From positions 351,405 to 415,404 of the forward strand of contig RDEW01000018.1 in assembly GCA_011109175.1 (NCBI GenBank): a DNA stretch of 64,000 nucleotides, given 5' to 3'. Origin of the DNA: Dicyema japonicum. Its lineage: Eukaryota > Dicyemida > Rhombozoa > Dicyemidae. A program made the translations under genes and the position numbers. Shown in pieces: positions 34,560-45,325 of the stretch; positions within the stretch are counted from its first letter, which is position 1; each line of letters starts with the position of its first letter. Under the pieces are notes generated by a model, which was not told the DNA's origin, did not search any database, and saw nothing but the letters and a program-made list of their open reading frames with translations.

Positions 34560-34770
34560 ATAGACCGCTACCGTTTTGTGCCGGTAGCAATCGAGACATC
34601 TGGTGCGGCTGGAAGTATTACAGCCTCTTTTCTAAAGGAAATCGGGGGAAAATTGGCCCACCGCAAGAAAGACGTGCGGGAAGCGGTCTGGCTGAGGCAA
34701 AGAATTGGTATCGCAGTTGTTCGTGGAAACGCTTACTCCGTGATGTCAGCAGCCGCTCTCATCCATAGTT
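34560..34770 (+). pseudogene. Family B retroelement, C-terminal tail fragment
   Basis: Frame 34578-34769 reads PVAIETSGAAGSITASFLKE and ends IGIAVVRGNAYSVMSAAA, the same tail seen at 55.4 kb (IRIAVLRGNSFAIHAAG) and 48.2 kb (ISLTVVKGNSHTILSA). Only the last ~65 codons remain, then TAATAAATAATATTTTATTG. Confidence 0.75.
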
Positions 34771-34774
34771 AATA

Positions 34775-35700
34775 AATAATATTTTATTGTTAATAAATTT
34801 TTGATAGTTTAAAAAAAAAATAATATATAAATCAAAGGTTATAAAGTCAAAAAAGTCAAAATTTAATTTTTTACGTCAATAAAGTCAAAAATTTTTATTT
34901 ATTTTTATTTGGTATTTATTAATTGTTAGAGTTTTTGAATAAAATACTAATGTGTAATCAAGTGTTATGCCGCATTCAAATCAGGAAAGTCAATGAAAAG
35001 GTTAAGATCGTTATTAGAAAATATCCTGGTGAATTTTTCTGTCAACTCACGAATTATCTAAAAACAGCTTATTTATTAATTGTTAGAGTTTTTGAATAAA
35101 ATACTAACGTGTAATCAACTGTTATGCCGCATTCAAATCAGGAAAGTCAATGAAAAGGTTAAGATCGTTATTAGAAAATATCCTGGTGAATTTTTCTGTC
35201 AACTCACGAATTATCTAAAAACAGCTTTTCATTGAATCTTTCGTCTATGAAACATTTCAAACTAACATGTCTATTATTTGTCACTATTTCACACGTGTTA
35301 CTGTAAAAATGTCTGATTTTCTCATTCCATTTACCGATTCTAGGATCAATGAGGTCACTAGTGCTTACTCGAATATGATTTTTTTTGCATAAGTCGAACG
35401 TTAAAGTTAAAAAAACTTGTTGAGATTGGATGTCGTTTTACTTTTTTCTTTGCAAAAGTGTAGAAAATTTATGGGTATCTAAGTTGATGAAAATTATTGT
35501 AAATTTTTATTGAAGTAAAAAATAACTGTAATTTCATGAAAATGGAATTTTCATGATGTCGTTTTACTTTTTTCTTTGCAAAAGTGTAGAAAATTTATGG
35601 ATACCTAAGTTGATGAAAATTATTGTAAATTTTTATTGAAGTAAAAAATAACTGTAATTTCATGAAAATGGAATTTTCATAAAAATATGCTTGAAAGTAA
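34775..35700. other. Intergenic with two adjacent direct duplications
   Basis: Copies 34913-35068 and 35069-35227 share ATTAATTGTTAGAGTTTTTG and the run through ATTATCTAAAAACAGCTT. Copies 35430-35553 and 35554-35680 share TGTCGTTTTACTTTTTTC through GGAATTTTCAT. Each pair differs at only a few bases. No gene seen. Confidence 0.7.
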
Positions 35701-35779
35701 TCTATTAAAATGAATTTATCAATTTATCTGCTATATTACGTCAATATTGGTTTATAGATTGATAAGGATGACATAATAA

Positions 35780-36662
35780 ACTATTTCACAGTAGAAGACG
35801 CAGCTAGAATATTCAAAATTTTATTTCAGTAACGATTTATGCAGGATTAAGAAGTATCTGGAATAAGTCAATTTTTAGGTCAAATTTTCTAAAGTCAAAA
35901 TAAAAATCGCACTAATTATAAGGCATTTCAGGGAGATCATTTTTTGTAACTTTAGCCTTTAATACGTCAGGAATTCTTACCCCATTAGTGGACGATCTAG
36001 TTTATCGGATTGGCTCGATCATCCAAGGGGTCGCAAAGGATTTACGCGGAACTGGGTGCCTTGGCTCAATAAGCCAGCTCCTCTTTCGATAATCCATTTT
36101 CACCAGNTTCACAGTAGAAGACGCAGCTAGAATATTCAAAATTTTATTTCAGTAACGATTTATGCAGGATTAAGAAGTATCTGGAATAAGTCAATTTTTT
36201 AGGTCAAAATTTCGAATTTATAAAGTCAAAATAAAAATTGCACTAATTATAAGGCATTTCAGGGAGATCATTTTTTGTAACTTTAGCCTTTAATACGTCA
36301 GGAATTCTTACCCCATTAGTGAACGATCTAGTTTATCGGATTGGCTCAATTATCCAAGGGGTCGCAAAGGATTTACGCGGAACTGGGTGCCTTGGCTCAA
36401 TAAGCCAGCTCCTCTTTCGATAATCCATTTTCACCAGATAAATTTCAGAAGGGTTAGTGAGTTGCTCCCCGTGGTCCTCAATGTTCCGACCGAGGCCGAT
36501 TCAGAAATGAACTATCCTTTATTGAGTGAATTTGTCAATAATTTAATATGCGATAAATTTACCAGCGATGTAATTACTGGTCATAAATTTACCCGAGTAC
36601 ATCATTTCGTCTATATACACGAGATGGAGATAAGAGGAGATATTCATCATGAAAAATATTAA
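35780..36662 (+). other. Unidentified exon(s) and a ~320-bp duplicated block around n 36106
   Basis: 35790-36105 and 36107-36434 are near-identical. Within each copy, short open pieces are separated by intron-like GT...AG segments; one frame reads DDLVYRIG, then QGVAKDLRGTGCLGS. The right copy continues into an open exon to 36659 (RRVSELLPVVLNVPTEADSE... ending HHEKY). Coding quality looks real (mixed composition, no repeats), but I recognise no family and could not join the pieces into one frame. Confidence 0.35.
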
Positions 36663-37085
36663 AACTATCGTAAATATAGCAATTCACAAAATTCCTTACC
36701 GTGTCTTATTTTATTCAGTCATGACTTCCATTAATCATATAACAATATGGATATTTCGTGGGCTTAGTACACTAATATATTAATTTTCGGTAAATTATAA
36801 CCCCACTATCCATCCCTAATAAACTAGGAGACATTGGAAATTTTAAGAAATGCAACAATGCACGGATTCGAATTCCGTCTAGCCAAAATTAAAGGAATTT
36901 AGGTAAGAATAACGTTAATCGAAGAAGAAAGAGAGTTATTGGTTAGTCAGTAACAGCTCTCTCTTAATACCAGACTACAATCAATGAAAACTGTCAAATT
37001 AAACTTTAAGCCTTCGATGCTGTTTGCGAGGGTAAAAACATTGACAAATATTAGAATATTAAAGAGAACCGAAAATTAGGCAATT
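36663..37085. other. Intergenic with an isolated tRNA-like T-arm
   Basis: 36862-36878 reads ACGGATTCGAATTCCGT: a perfect 5-bp stem around the T-loop TTCGAAT, followed by CTAGCCA. The matching 5' acceptor strand and a normal D-arm are not found upstream, so this is at best a decayed tRNA or SINE piece. Confidence 0.3.
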
Positions 37086-38156
37086 TTAGCTAAAATCGTG
37101 AACTACACGAACGAAGACATCCACCGACTGAGGGGGAATATCCGGGTAGATTCCGTGTCCAAGGTTGGCTATAAATCGTCGTCCCTTGAATTTCCGAATC
37201 ATTTCCTTAACATACGCCTCCAAATTCTCTTCAGTCGAATAAAGAGCCGCCGGATCGAGGTTTCCTTGAAGAACTTTTCCGTTCATTTCTCCGAGTTCTT
37301 TCAAATCCACAGTCCAGTCCAAGCCAATAACTTCGTACCCCGTCTCATAAGCCAACCATTGAAGCTCTGAAGTCACACAGCCCTTGGCAAATATTATCAT
37401 CGGAGCATAAGCTCCTCCCAGGATATCTCTCACTAGGCTATTGATGGTCCTCAGCGAAGGAAGAAGGTATTTTTTGAGGTGGAATTTTGACAAAAACCCG
37501 GCATTCGACTCGAATACCTGTAACAGTTGGGCCCCAGCTTTCACTTGGAGACTCAAATGCTGAGCAATTATTCGGCTGAAAGAATCGAACACGTGTTGAA
37601 CAGTTGATTCTGGCTGCTGGTAGAGCCACTTCCTCGCCTCACTGAACGTCTTTGAAGGTGATCCTTCAATCATGTAGCTTAGAAGAGTCCAGGGACCTCC
37701 ACTGAAACCAATTAGCGGAACTCGACCATTCAAGTTCAGCCTCGTAAGTCTGATGGCTTCATATACATATTTAAGATCTCTTCCAAGATCTACGTCGAAG
37801 GTTATCTGGTCAATGGTCCTCATTGGAGATTCAATCACGGGTCCTTTCCCTGGGACCATTGATACGTTGAGACCAAGAGGAAAAAGAAGCACAAGGATGT
37901 CAGAAAAAATGATGGCTGCGTCCAATTCGAAGTATTTTAATGGAATCAGGGTTGCTTGACACGCCAGTTCGGGAGTTTGGCAGAGTTTAAAAAATCCGTG
38001 AGTCTGAGACAATTTCCGATAATCTTCGAGGTACCTCCCGGCTTGTCTCATGATCCAAATTGGGATTTTTGTTGTGGACCCATCCTTCGACTTGGAGACT
38101 TGCAGAATCAAATCATTCTTTAAAGGAGGAAAATTATTGATGTTTTCATTACTCAT
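37086..38156 (-). CDS. UROD: Uroporphyrinogen decarboxylase
   Basis: Fifth-step haem pathway enzyme, cytosolic. It decarboxylates the four acetate side chains of uroporphyrinogen III to give coproporphyrinogen III. One continuous 356-residue frame, close to the usual 360-370. MRQAGRY is at residues 36-42, the essential Asp in FSDILV at residue 86, Tyr161 in LLSYMIEG, FESNAGFL at 215-222 and NLGHGIYPD with His334. All core active-site positions known for human UROD have a counterpart. The start is the ATG at 38156, preceded by an AT-rich leader. It contains no intron, unlike the other large genes here. Sequence wording is eukaryotic rather than bacterial. Confidence 0.95.
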   Translation of the reverse strand: MSNENINNFPPLKNDLILQVSKSKDGSTTKIPIWIMRQAGRYLEDYRKLSQTHGFFKLCQTPELACQATLIPLKYFELDAAIIFSDILVLLFPLGLNVSMVPGKGPVIESPMRTIDQITFDVDLGRDLKYVYEAIRLTRLNLNGRVPLIGFSGGPWTLLSYMIEGSPSKTFSEARKWLYQQPESTVQHVFDSFSRIIAQHLSLQVKAGAQLLQVFESNAGFLSKFHLKKYLLPSLRTINSLVRDILGGAYAPMIIFAKGCVTSELQWLAYETGYEVIGLDWTVDLKELGEMNGKVLQGNLDPAALYSTEENLEAYVKEMIRKFKGRRFIANLGHGIYPDIPPQSVDVFVRVVHDFS

Positions 38157-39989
38157 GTTTTGCCGATTTAAATTAATAATCTATTGAAAATAATATAATT
38201 ATAGGTTTTATTAATATTATTATATTTCTTATTAAAAATATAATTTCTTAAAATAAAATGTACAGAAACTCAAATTCTAATAAAATGTTGACAAGTTATT
38301 AATTAACGCTTATTCGTTAATTTTTATTGTATATTTGCGTTTCCATACCTTTTATCTTTGGTTTATTAATTTTACATTAAATCCCCTTGACCTCTTAAGT
38401 CAATCACCCAATGCTCCAAAATACAACTTTCACAACAAAATTATCTAATCTGCTATTTTCTCGAATACACCACATTTTCCTTATCAATTAATTATACCAT
38501 TTCTTTCCTGAGTTCCGAAATCTTTTAAGAGATTTAAAAGCCCAATTTTGTTCCATCAATGATTTAAACAATAAAGCCGATTCATCCCATTTAACGCGTC
38601 CTAACATGTTAAAATTCTCAGAAATTGATGTTTCAAATTTTATTGCCTTTCTTATGGTTTTATCCAAGTTATTCAAATAAACTCAAAAAATAACTCAAAT
38701 ATTTCCTAAAGAAGGCGTTTCGCTTTTGGGCAACTATGAGATTATTGTGCTATCTCCTCGTATTTTACATCCACCAATGGTCCTCTTGTATTATCCCCAT
38801 CTCATTCTTCGCTTTCCACCCGACAGTAAATCTTTTAGATCTTTTTCTTAAGCTTTACGTCTCGCTTCGAAACATCAACTTGATAATCAGCGATTAAATA
38901 TTTAAATCTGTTCTTTCGTTAATATTCAATGACTTTTCATAATTCCACAGGCCATTTCACGTCATTACTATCAGATCGACTTTGACGTTCGTATAATGTA
39001 TCGACTCTAGTAATACTTAATTTTTCAGAGAATAGGTTATTTTAGAAAGTAGTTATTCTACTCTCGCCGACTTTATTGATGTGGTATTAGAGGCCAACTT
39101 AATTAAAAATCGCTTTTCGTGCTCATAATATTTTTTCTAAATTTAAAATGGTAATTTATTACATTAGAGCATTTCTATAATTTAAACCTCTTGAATAACC
39201 GGACGATTGCTATCGATATGCACTTTCGAAGCTATTTTGTCTTGCATTGATCCTTGGGAACTTTTTGGAACATCGAACTGATACGACGGATTACGTCATA
39301 TCTTTGTAAATCATAGATTTCTGACGCCTCCACATAGAAAGGGATTAACAAATAATCTTCCGAAATATTTTGTATTTTTTATGATCTTCGGTTTACTTGA
39401 AACTGGGTCCGATGAAAAAGCAGCCAATTTTTTCTAGAGTTAAAACAAAAATGTTGCCGTTAGAGAGATAGAAAATCTTCTTTGTAATAGAAAAAAATTG
39501 AAATTGATTTTGTGATGGAGGAAACAGTTTTTTAGCCTAAAAATCAAAACGGCTGTTTACGAACTTGGAAGTAGCCTTCTTTTGTCTCCAAATGATTCCC
39601 GCATTCGATTTTTGTCAAAATCCAAGAATATTCAGAGAATGGAAACCTGTGATTCGAAAATCTAGAACAGTATCCTTTGTTTTCGAGAAAAATTAAGATT
39701 CCGCATACATGTTAAGTTAACTGCTTCACACTTTTGTGTGCTATTTTTGAGTCCAATCCTGCGACAATTCTAGGGAATCATGATTGATTTTGAAAAGACA
39801 ATATCAGGGGATTTTCCAAGGTTGCAATCGTCAAAGCATCAGAAACTTAGCGGAGTAAAAATATCTCGCACATTAGGATTGATCGCTAAAAGAAGGGGAC
39901 CAAGTCGATTGTCCTGTGTACTCTCATTTCGGTAAAAATGATTTAATTTCCTAAAATAGAGGGAGAAAGATTCGAATAATGGATTAATT
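38157..39989. other. Intergenic, no gene recognised
   Basis: About 1.8 kb, mostly AT-rich. A minus-strand open stretch at 38676-38488 (MNNLDKTIRKAIKFETSI...) and another at 40024-39839 show no family resemblance. It may contain the UROD promoter next to 38157, but I see no specific site. Confidence 0.35.
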
Positions 39990-40077
39990 TGTTTTGGACG
40001 CTTCGTATATCCGTAGCCGACCAAGGGCGATTCTACCGACTGTCTTTGACAAAGATCTTAAAGAAATTGGGAGATGC

Positions 40078-40299
40078 CTCAAGGACGAGAAAGATCTCGA
40101 CAGGTTGAGAGACGAGATTGTTTGTATGTATGGATATTTCTATCCACTTCCATCAGCCTCAAGTACCCCTATGTGATTTAGTCGCGATCTCAAGGACGAG
40201 AAAGATCTCGACAGGTTGAGAGACGAGATTGTTTGTATGTATGGATATTTCTATCCACTTCCATCAGCCTCAAGTACCCCTATGTGATTTAGTCGCGAT
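40078..40299. repeat. 111-bp direct duplication
   Basis: Units 40078-40188 and 40189-40299 start CTCAAGGACGAGAAAGATCT and end TTTAGTCGCGAT; they appear identical. The open reading through the first unit (LKDEKDLDRLRDEIV) has no recognised family. Confidence 0.85.
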
Positions 40300-40439
40300 A
40301 CAATCCCATGTCATCATATAAAGAGTAACATGGACTCCCAATTTGTTCTCATGAAGAGTGTAATTGCACATCTCCACTTCAACTATTTATAAACTGTTTG
40401 GTTAGTAACACCCACTTCTATGATAGCTATCCGCCGATA

Positions 40440-40605
40440 AGTTATCTTGCATTTTCTACAACTGCACTTTATGAGTCCACAACTTTCTGGAATGTGATAT
40501 CCCATACTTTTTGCAAAAAAGTAGGAGGGGGCTCACAACCTCATTTTGCCCCCACACATAGTCGTGGTTTAGCATACCGCCACTCTTAGTGTCTAAATGT
40601 CCCTT
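40440..40605 (-). pseudogene. Family A retroelement scrap
   Basis: The plus strand contains ATGAGTCCACAACTTTCTGG and CACACATAGTCGTG, which align with ATGAGTCCGCAACTTTCTGG and CACACATAGTCGTG of the minus-strand family A copy at 58.1-58.2 kb. It covers the region between the CCHC finger and the nuclease and is heavily mutated. Confidence 0.7.
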
Positions 40606-40713
40606 TCATTGAAGTCAATGTTAATGTCCCTTTCATGAAGTCAAATATTTAAATTTAATACAATTTGTATTAATTTGTAATTATGAATAATATAGTATAT
40701 TATGCTTTAAACC

Positions 40714-40973
40714 ACGATTACTGAGCTATTTATTATTCATTTTACATTAAGTATAAACATAAAAATTTCTTTACCATTTGAATGACTTTATTACTTCGTT
40801 TATCGTCAGCCAATGAGAGATTGTTAAGGTACAACATTGAAATCACGATTACTGAGCTATTTATTATTCATTTTACATTAAGTATAAACATAAAAATTTC
40901 TTTACCATTTGAATGACTTTATTACTTCGTTTATCGTCAGCCAATGAGAGATTGTTAAGATACAACATTGAAA
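40714..40973. repeat. 130-bp direct duplication
   Basis: 40714-40843 and 40844-40973 begin CACGATTACTGAGCTATTTA and end with ACAACATTGAAAT. One base differs (AAGGTAC/AAGATAC). It lies directly before the cathepsin-like pseudogene. Confidence 0.85.
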
Positions 40974-40999
40974 TCACTAAGTCGCAGAATTGGAGGATG

Positions 41000-42282
41000 A
41001 ATGAATTGAATTCAAACGACAGCATAGTTAGGGACGATGGAGTCATTTATAGATAATATTATGCCCAACATGAGGATAAATTAAGATTTGAAGTATTTAA
41101 AAGTAATTATGCTTAAATAGCACAAAATAAATTGTACGAAGGTGTAAAAGTCTCATATAAAATTGGAGTTAACAGGTTTACTGACATTAGAACCCCGGGA
41201 TCACCAAGAAAGAAAGACAGAGAAACGTCAGATAGTTAGGTCCCGCAATTAAACGAACCATCCAACGTCTTTGGTCTCCCATTGTTCCCACTACCGTACG
41301 AAATAGCCTTCTCTCATCCCTACAGAGGAATCCGATTGGGGAAGGGAACTTCTTACCAATCGACTTTCTTTTGCTTTGGAAAAAGACAGGCTAAGCAGGT
41401 TTCTGTCCTCCTTACAGACCCGAAGGAATCCGGTTCCGCGACAACGGGTAGCAGCTTCTGTGAGTAGGGGATTAACCGTTGATCCAGAGTGAGAGCCCAT
41501 CATAGATATAGTTTTCCGGTATATTGAATTGATTCTGTAGAGTCTAGTTTTTGATAACGCGAATCTCCATGCAACAGAGGCATACTCCACAGATAGTTTG
41601 CCGGTAGAGTTTTCCAGCAAAAGCATCCAAATTTAAAAAGTTCTCCGGACAAGCGCGCGTATAAAATTCAACTTCTGCAGGTCGCAGGTTTGTGACTTTA
41701 AACTTTTGTAGAAAAGAAAGCACTTTATGTCAATCTTAAGTATAATAGATCCACCAGAAAGGAAAATCATATTGAACATGAGTCAAAATGAACGAAAACC
41801 TTAAAATTATTGACTGGAGAACTAAAAATGTTGTAACTTTAGTTGAAGATCAAGTAGTTTGGTGTTCTCGCTATGCATTCCGTGCAGTTTCGTAAATGTG
41901 CTATAAGTCGCTAGGTGGTGGCATAAAGAGGCAATATGTTCGTAAAAATAACAAATTGGTATCCTTTTGTGAACAAAAATTTATGGACTGTTCGTCAGAT
42001 TATGGCAATCATTGTTGCAATGGGGGAGATATGGATCTCTGCTTTGATTGTGTCAAAGATAATGATGGACTTGAACTGAAGAAATGTACCCTTACAAAAG
42101 AAAGGATTTATATGACTATTAGACTAGTCGAAATTATGCTTTTAAAAACCGTCCTATTTATGTTGAACTCGTACTATTCAAGTCGAGACAAGACTAATAT
42201 GATGGTTGTTGTGGTTGAAGATGGTCTAATTTCTGCAGGAATTGACAATCTGACGAATTTAGATGATTCCCAGCAACAATAA
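41000..42282 (+). pseudogene. Cathepsin-L-like cysteine protease pseudogene, split by a LINE
   Basis: Papain-family (C1A) proteases are made with an I29 inhibitory propeptide. 41000-41190 encodes propeptide-like sequence (HEDKLRFEVFKSNYA, YKIGVNRFTDI) with stops. After the LINE, 41789 onward reads IDWRTKNVVTLVEDQ, then VVWCSRYAF where active papain enzymes have GQCGSCWAF: the catalytic Cys is Arg. A TAA follows at about 41894, then RKNNKLVSFCEQKFMDCSSDYGNHCCNGG, matching the LVSLSEQNLVDCS...GCNGG block. The His/Asn active-site half is not recognisable. This is a dead gene that lost its nucleophile, took an insertion and gained stops. Confidence 0.85.
41192..41700 (-). mobile_element. 5'-truncated LINE inserted in the cathepsin-like pseudogene
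   Basis: The minus-strand frame 41626-41291 has SVEYASVAWRFALSKTRL, as at the LINE C-terminus of 4.05 kb (IEYACSARRFAI), and the 3' end carries the stem-loop signature (CTTGGTGATCCCGGGGTTC read leftwards at 41209-41191). It starts exactly after the propeptide's FTDI. It is also the best uninterrupted reference for the LINE at 13.3-15.1 kb and preserves the empty hAT target CTGTAGAG at 41535-41542. Confidence 0.8.
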
Positions 42283-43380
42283 CCATTAACCAGGAACTTA
42301 TTTTTCGAATTGGAATTATTTCATTAATGATTATTTTTTTAGAACAATTAATGGTTATTTGAGTTATTAATAGTTAATTTAAATGATTGTTCTCAGGTTA
42401 AATAAAAAAAAGATTGGGATACGAATGCTTAGTTGACAGATGAGAAATGGAAAAGAACTAAGAAAGTCGGCTCACTACTCGGTGATTGGGAGATGTTCAG
42501 CGAAGGAAAATTTTATCGATTCTTCAAAGGTGCGTTTATACAATGCATTTATTTATGTACAACTCAGGAACGTGGGGTTTGAATCAAACTTGTTTGAATC
42601 TGCTAGGGTCCATTCTCAGGAAATGGCCAAACAGATTCTAGCTTGCCTGCGCGAATGACATAGGTGCGTTTATACAATGCATTTATTTATGTACAACTCA
42701 GGAACGTGGGGTTTGAATCAAACTTGTTTGAATCTGCTAGGGTCCATTCTCAGGAAATGGCCAAACAGATTCTAGCTTGCCTGCGCGAATGACATGCTGA
42801 TAGGTATCGTGAGACATCTTTTGTATAACACTGCATTCCTTATTGCTTTTGACATTTCAGTCCTAGGAGAGACCGAATATGAAGATTATTAATATTATTA
42901 TTAAGGCACTTTCACGAAAGCCATAATGTTTATAGCCCCGCATCTGCAACACTAAAAACGCAGTTAGTTTTTCAGGTTAACAGTGGTCTTTAGAATTAAT
43001 TTTAATTAATATTTAGCGTTAATCTTTCTATTTTCCTCTGTCGAATGCAAGCCATTTAGTTTTAAAAATCTCGTGGCACTATGTGGTGCTACGTGGATAT
43101 TTTGTCAAAATTATTTTCCTTCCTTTCGATGGTGTCACTGGATACACCTTACTGAGAAAACACCCAATGCCTGGCTGGTATCAAGAGAATCCAACAACGT
43201 CGTTTCCTGGTGACACGAGGGTGACAAGTTCTGGAATACTGGAACAAGTAAAGACTAAATAATACTTGTGTTGTTTTTTCTATGTATTATAGATCCAGTA
43301 AAATGTTGTTTAGTGATACTTTCTTTGAGCTCAACGGAATTATTCAAATGCATAAATAATCCACAGATTTTTTGCAATAG
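42283..43380. other. Intergenic with a 134-bp direct duplication
   Basis: 42529-42662 and 42663-42797 share GGTGCGTTTATACAATGCAT through GCGCGAATGACAT. No known domain in the open stretch 42440-42655. The remainder to 43380 is AT-rich with no gene seen. Confidence 0.6.
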
Positions 43381-43383
43381 TCC

Positions 43384-43880
43384 TGATGCTTGGAAGAAAA
43401 ATGTCTATTTAATTTGCTAGGAACCATTTATTTAAATTTTTATTTTGCTGGCGGCACACCGTTCGACAATCTCGGCTCCATACACATGAAAGTTGGTGTA
43501 AGAGGAGGAAAGAAAATAATCTGTTTGAGTTTAATCGCAGATTGTTTTACAGTCGCTCACACGGAAATGGCCATAGTGCATGTTCCCAGAAAGACGCGGA
43601 AATGCTTTCCACATGTGCCAAGTAAGAGTCTGGTCAAGTCCTTATCATAGAAGCCATTACGTCTCAATACCGTTGCAAACTGTTGAGATTGAGAAAAAAA
43701 GGAAGTATGACTTGCTTGCAAACTAGATGCTGCAAAGTTCAAAAAGACAATGCGCTCTCGGAGTTGTTTCAGCAACCAAAATCGAACCTGCCTGAGGATG
43801 CTGGCGAACAGACATGCGAGAAAGGTTGTTGACTATTAAATATTAACTTTTTTATTGTTAGTTAAATAAAGTGGGTTTTA
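43384..43880 (+). mobile_element. Family A retroelement, internally deleted copy
   Basis: 43481-43620 matches 51550-51686 of the near-complete copy (CATGAAAGTTGGTGTAAGAG versus CATGAAAGTCGGTGTAAGAG). After CCACATG it jumps to the nuclease region equivalent to about 53685 (GAGTCTGGTCAAGTCCTTAT), then jumps again to CTCTCGGAGTTGTTTCAGCA and the 3' end TTAAATAAAGTGGG. About 2 kb and then 0.2 kb have been removed, so this is a small non-autonomous derivative or a decayed copy. Confidence 0.8.
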
Positions 43881-44023
43881 CAATCAAAAAAGTAATTTTT
43901 CCTAAAATTGTTAGATTTTGTAAAAATTAATATTGTTTTAATAATATTTGATTTTATCAAACATAAATATTTTTTATTAAATTCGAATAAAGCTTGACAT
44001 TTTAACCTAATTTCATAAGAATT

Positions 44024-44625
44024 ATGGTTTGTCATTGAATTTAAATTTTAGCTATTTTCATCATTTCTTTTGACGATATTCATCATAAATAATGATTCAC
44101 TATCTGATCTTGCAAATAGTCAAAAATATCTTAATAATCTTGACAATGTTCAAGGTTATTTTATTTGACAATTTACAGAAACTTATGATATCAATAATGG
44201 AAACCAACTAAGTGAATATCAGGATCTTTTTAAAACAGATCATCTCAAAGAAATACTAGAAAGAGGTTCATTTATAGATAATTTGCAGTGAATAATCAAG
44301 CCAGAGACATAGTCAAAAAATTAAAACCAGGTTAATTTAATAAATAATTTTAAGCTAAAACTAAACAGATGAATGCACTAGATCAAGCAATTAATCTCGA
44401 TAAGGAAGTTTCATTAATATGTGGCTCAATTGGGGTAATCATAATAATAATAGTCGGCATAATTTATATCCACCATAGACGTATGCAAANAATGCACTAG
44501 ATCAAGCAATTAATCTCGATAAGGAAGTTTCATTAATATGTGGCTCAATTGGGGTAATCATAATAATAATAGTCGGCATAATTTATATCTACCATAGACG
44601 TATGCAAAGGTATTCTAATTACTAA
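44024..44625 (+). CDS. Small predicted type I membrane protein with four micro-introns
   Basis: Exons 44024-44026 (ATG), 44052-44154, 44179-44265, 44289-44330 and 44355 to stop TAA 44623-44625. The intervening GT...AG segments are 23-25 nt and every junction keeps one frame. The product starts MLFSSFLLTIFIIN (signal-peptide-like), has a hydrophilic middle (QLSEYQDLFKTDHLKEIL), a 20-residue membrane segment around LICGSIGVIIIIIVGIIYI and a short basic tail HHRRMQRYSNY. Length is about 118 residues once the duplicated block 44383-44489/44491-44610 (joined at n 44490) is counted once. No family recognised. Four in-frame micro-introns support a real gene; the start exon of three bases is the weakest point. 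Confidence 0.55.
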
Positions 44626-45325
44626 TTTGAAGGGCCAATGCAGCTAACCATAATTAATGTCACTTTCTTGGTTTACTAACAAATTTAATGGGAATGGGTT
44701 TAAAATTTAACAAATTTATTTATGGAAGTTTTCTTAGGAATTAATAGACTATTAGTAGTGAGGTGCTAAAGTTCTTAATCAGTCCATCATTCGTGTTCTT
44801 GTTCGCTTTCATCTTTATCAATCACCTCTCATTATGAGATTATGCTCTCTTATGAACAATTTACTGCTCATGAAATTTTCTGAAATTTAATTTTTAATAA
44901 AATCGTTACGTCGTTAACTTCCTGCTAAAACATAGTTTATATCTGATTTTAAAGACAATATCTGAAATGGTGGAAATTTCAACAGTTCATCATGTGGCCT
45001 CATTTAATACTTAATTAGGTCAACTGATGATAAAACATAGTTTTCTTAAGCAACATGTCATTAAGGTTTCACACCATTTCATTGAATTTCGACGTCCTCT
45101 GTTCTTTTCGTCAATATCTTTAGCTGACAATAAAATAATTTTTTGTTGAATGTGAACGTTTCTTACAGTCGTCTAAACTTATTTTCAATTTATGTTTAAA
45201 TGTCGAAAACGACTAGAAATTGAATTTCTAATATTGAACACAGCTTACGTGAATCAATAATTGATATTGACAATTCATAGTACGAGACTTTTTTCTATCC
45301 TTGAATGATGAAATTGTCCGTAGCA
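44626..45325. other. Intergenic, no gene recognised
   Basis: AT-rich, with TCATCATGTGGCC and other short patches but no open domain on either strand. Confidence 0.4.

Noticed and set aside
36862-36885. tRNA gene
   Set aside because: The T-arm is perfect, but no 5' strand pairs with CTAGCCA and no normal D or anticodon arm can be folded upstream.
37086-38156. UROD as bacterial contamination or recent bacterial transfer, suggested by its lack of introns
   Set aside because: Residue wording (for example FSDILV with GFSGGPWTLL, FESNAG) and codon use fit a eukaryotic gene in AT-rich surroundings; nothing bacterial flanks it.
38488-38676. Minus-strand open stretch as a small gene
   Set aside because: No splice partners, no recognisable family and an AT-rich setting; possible but unsupported.
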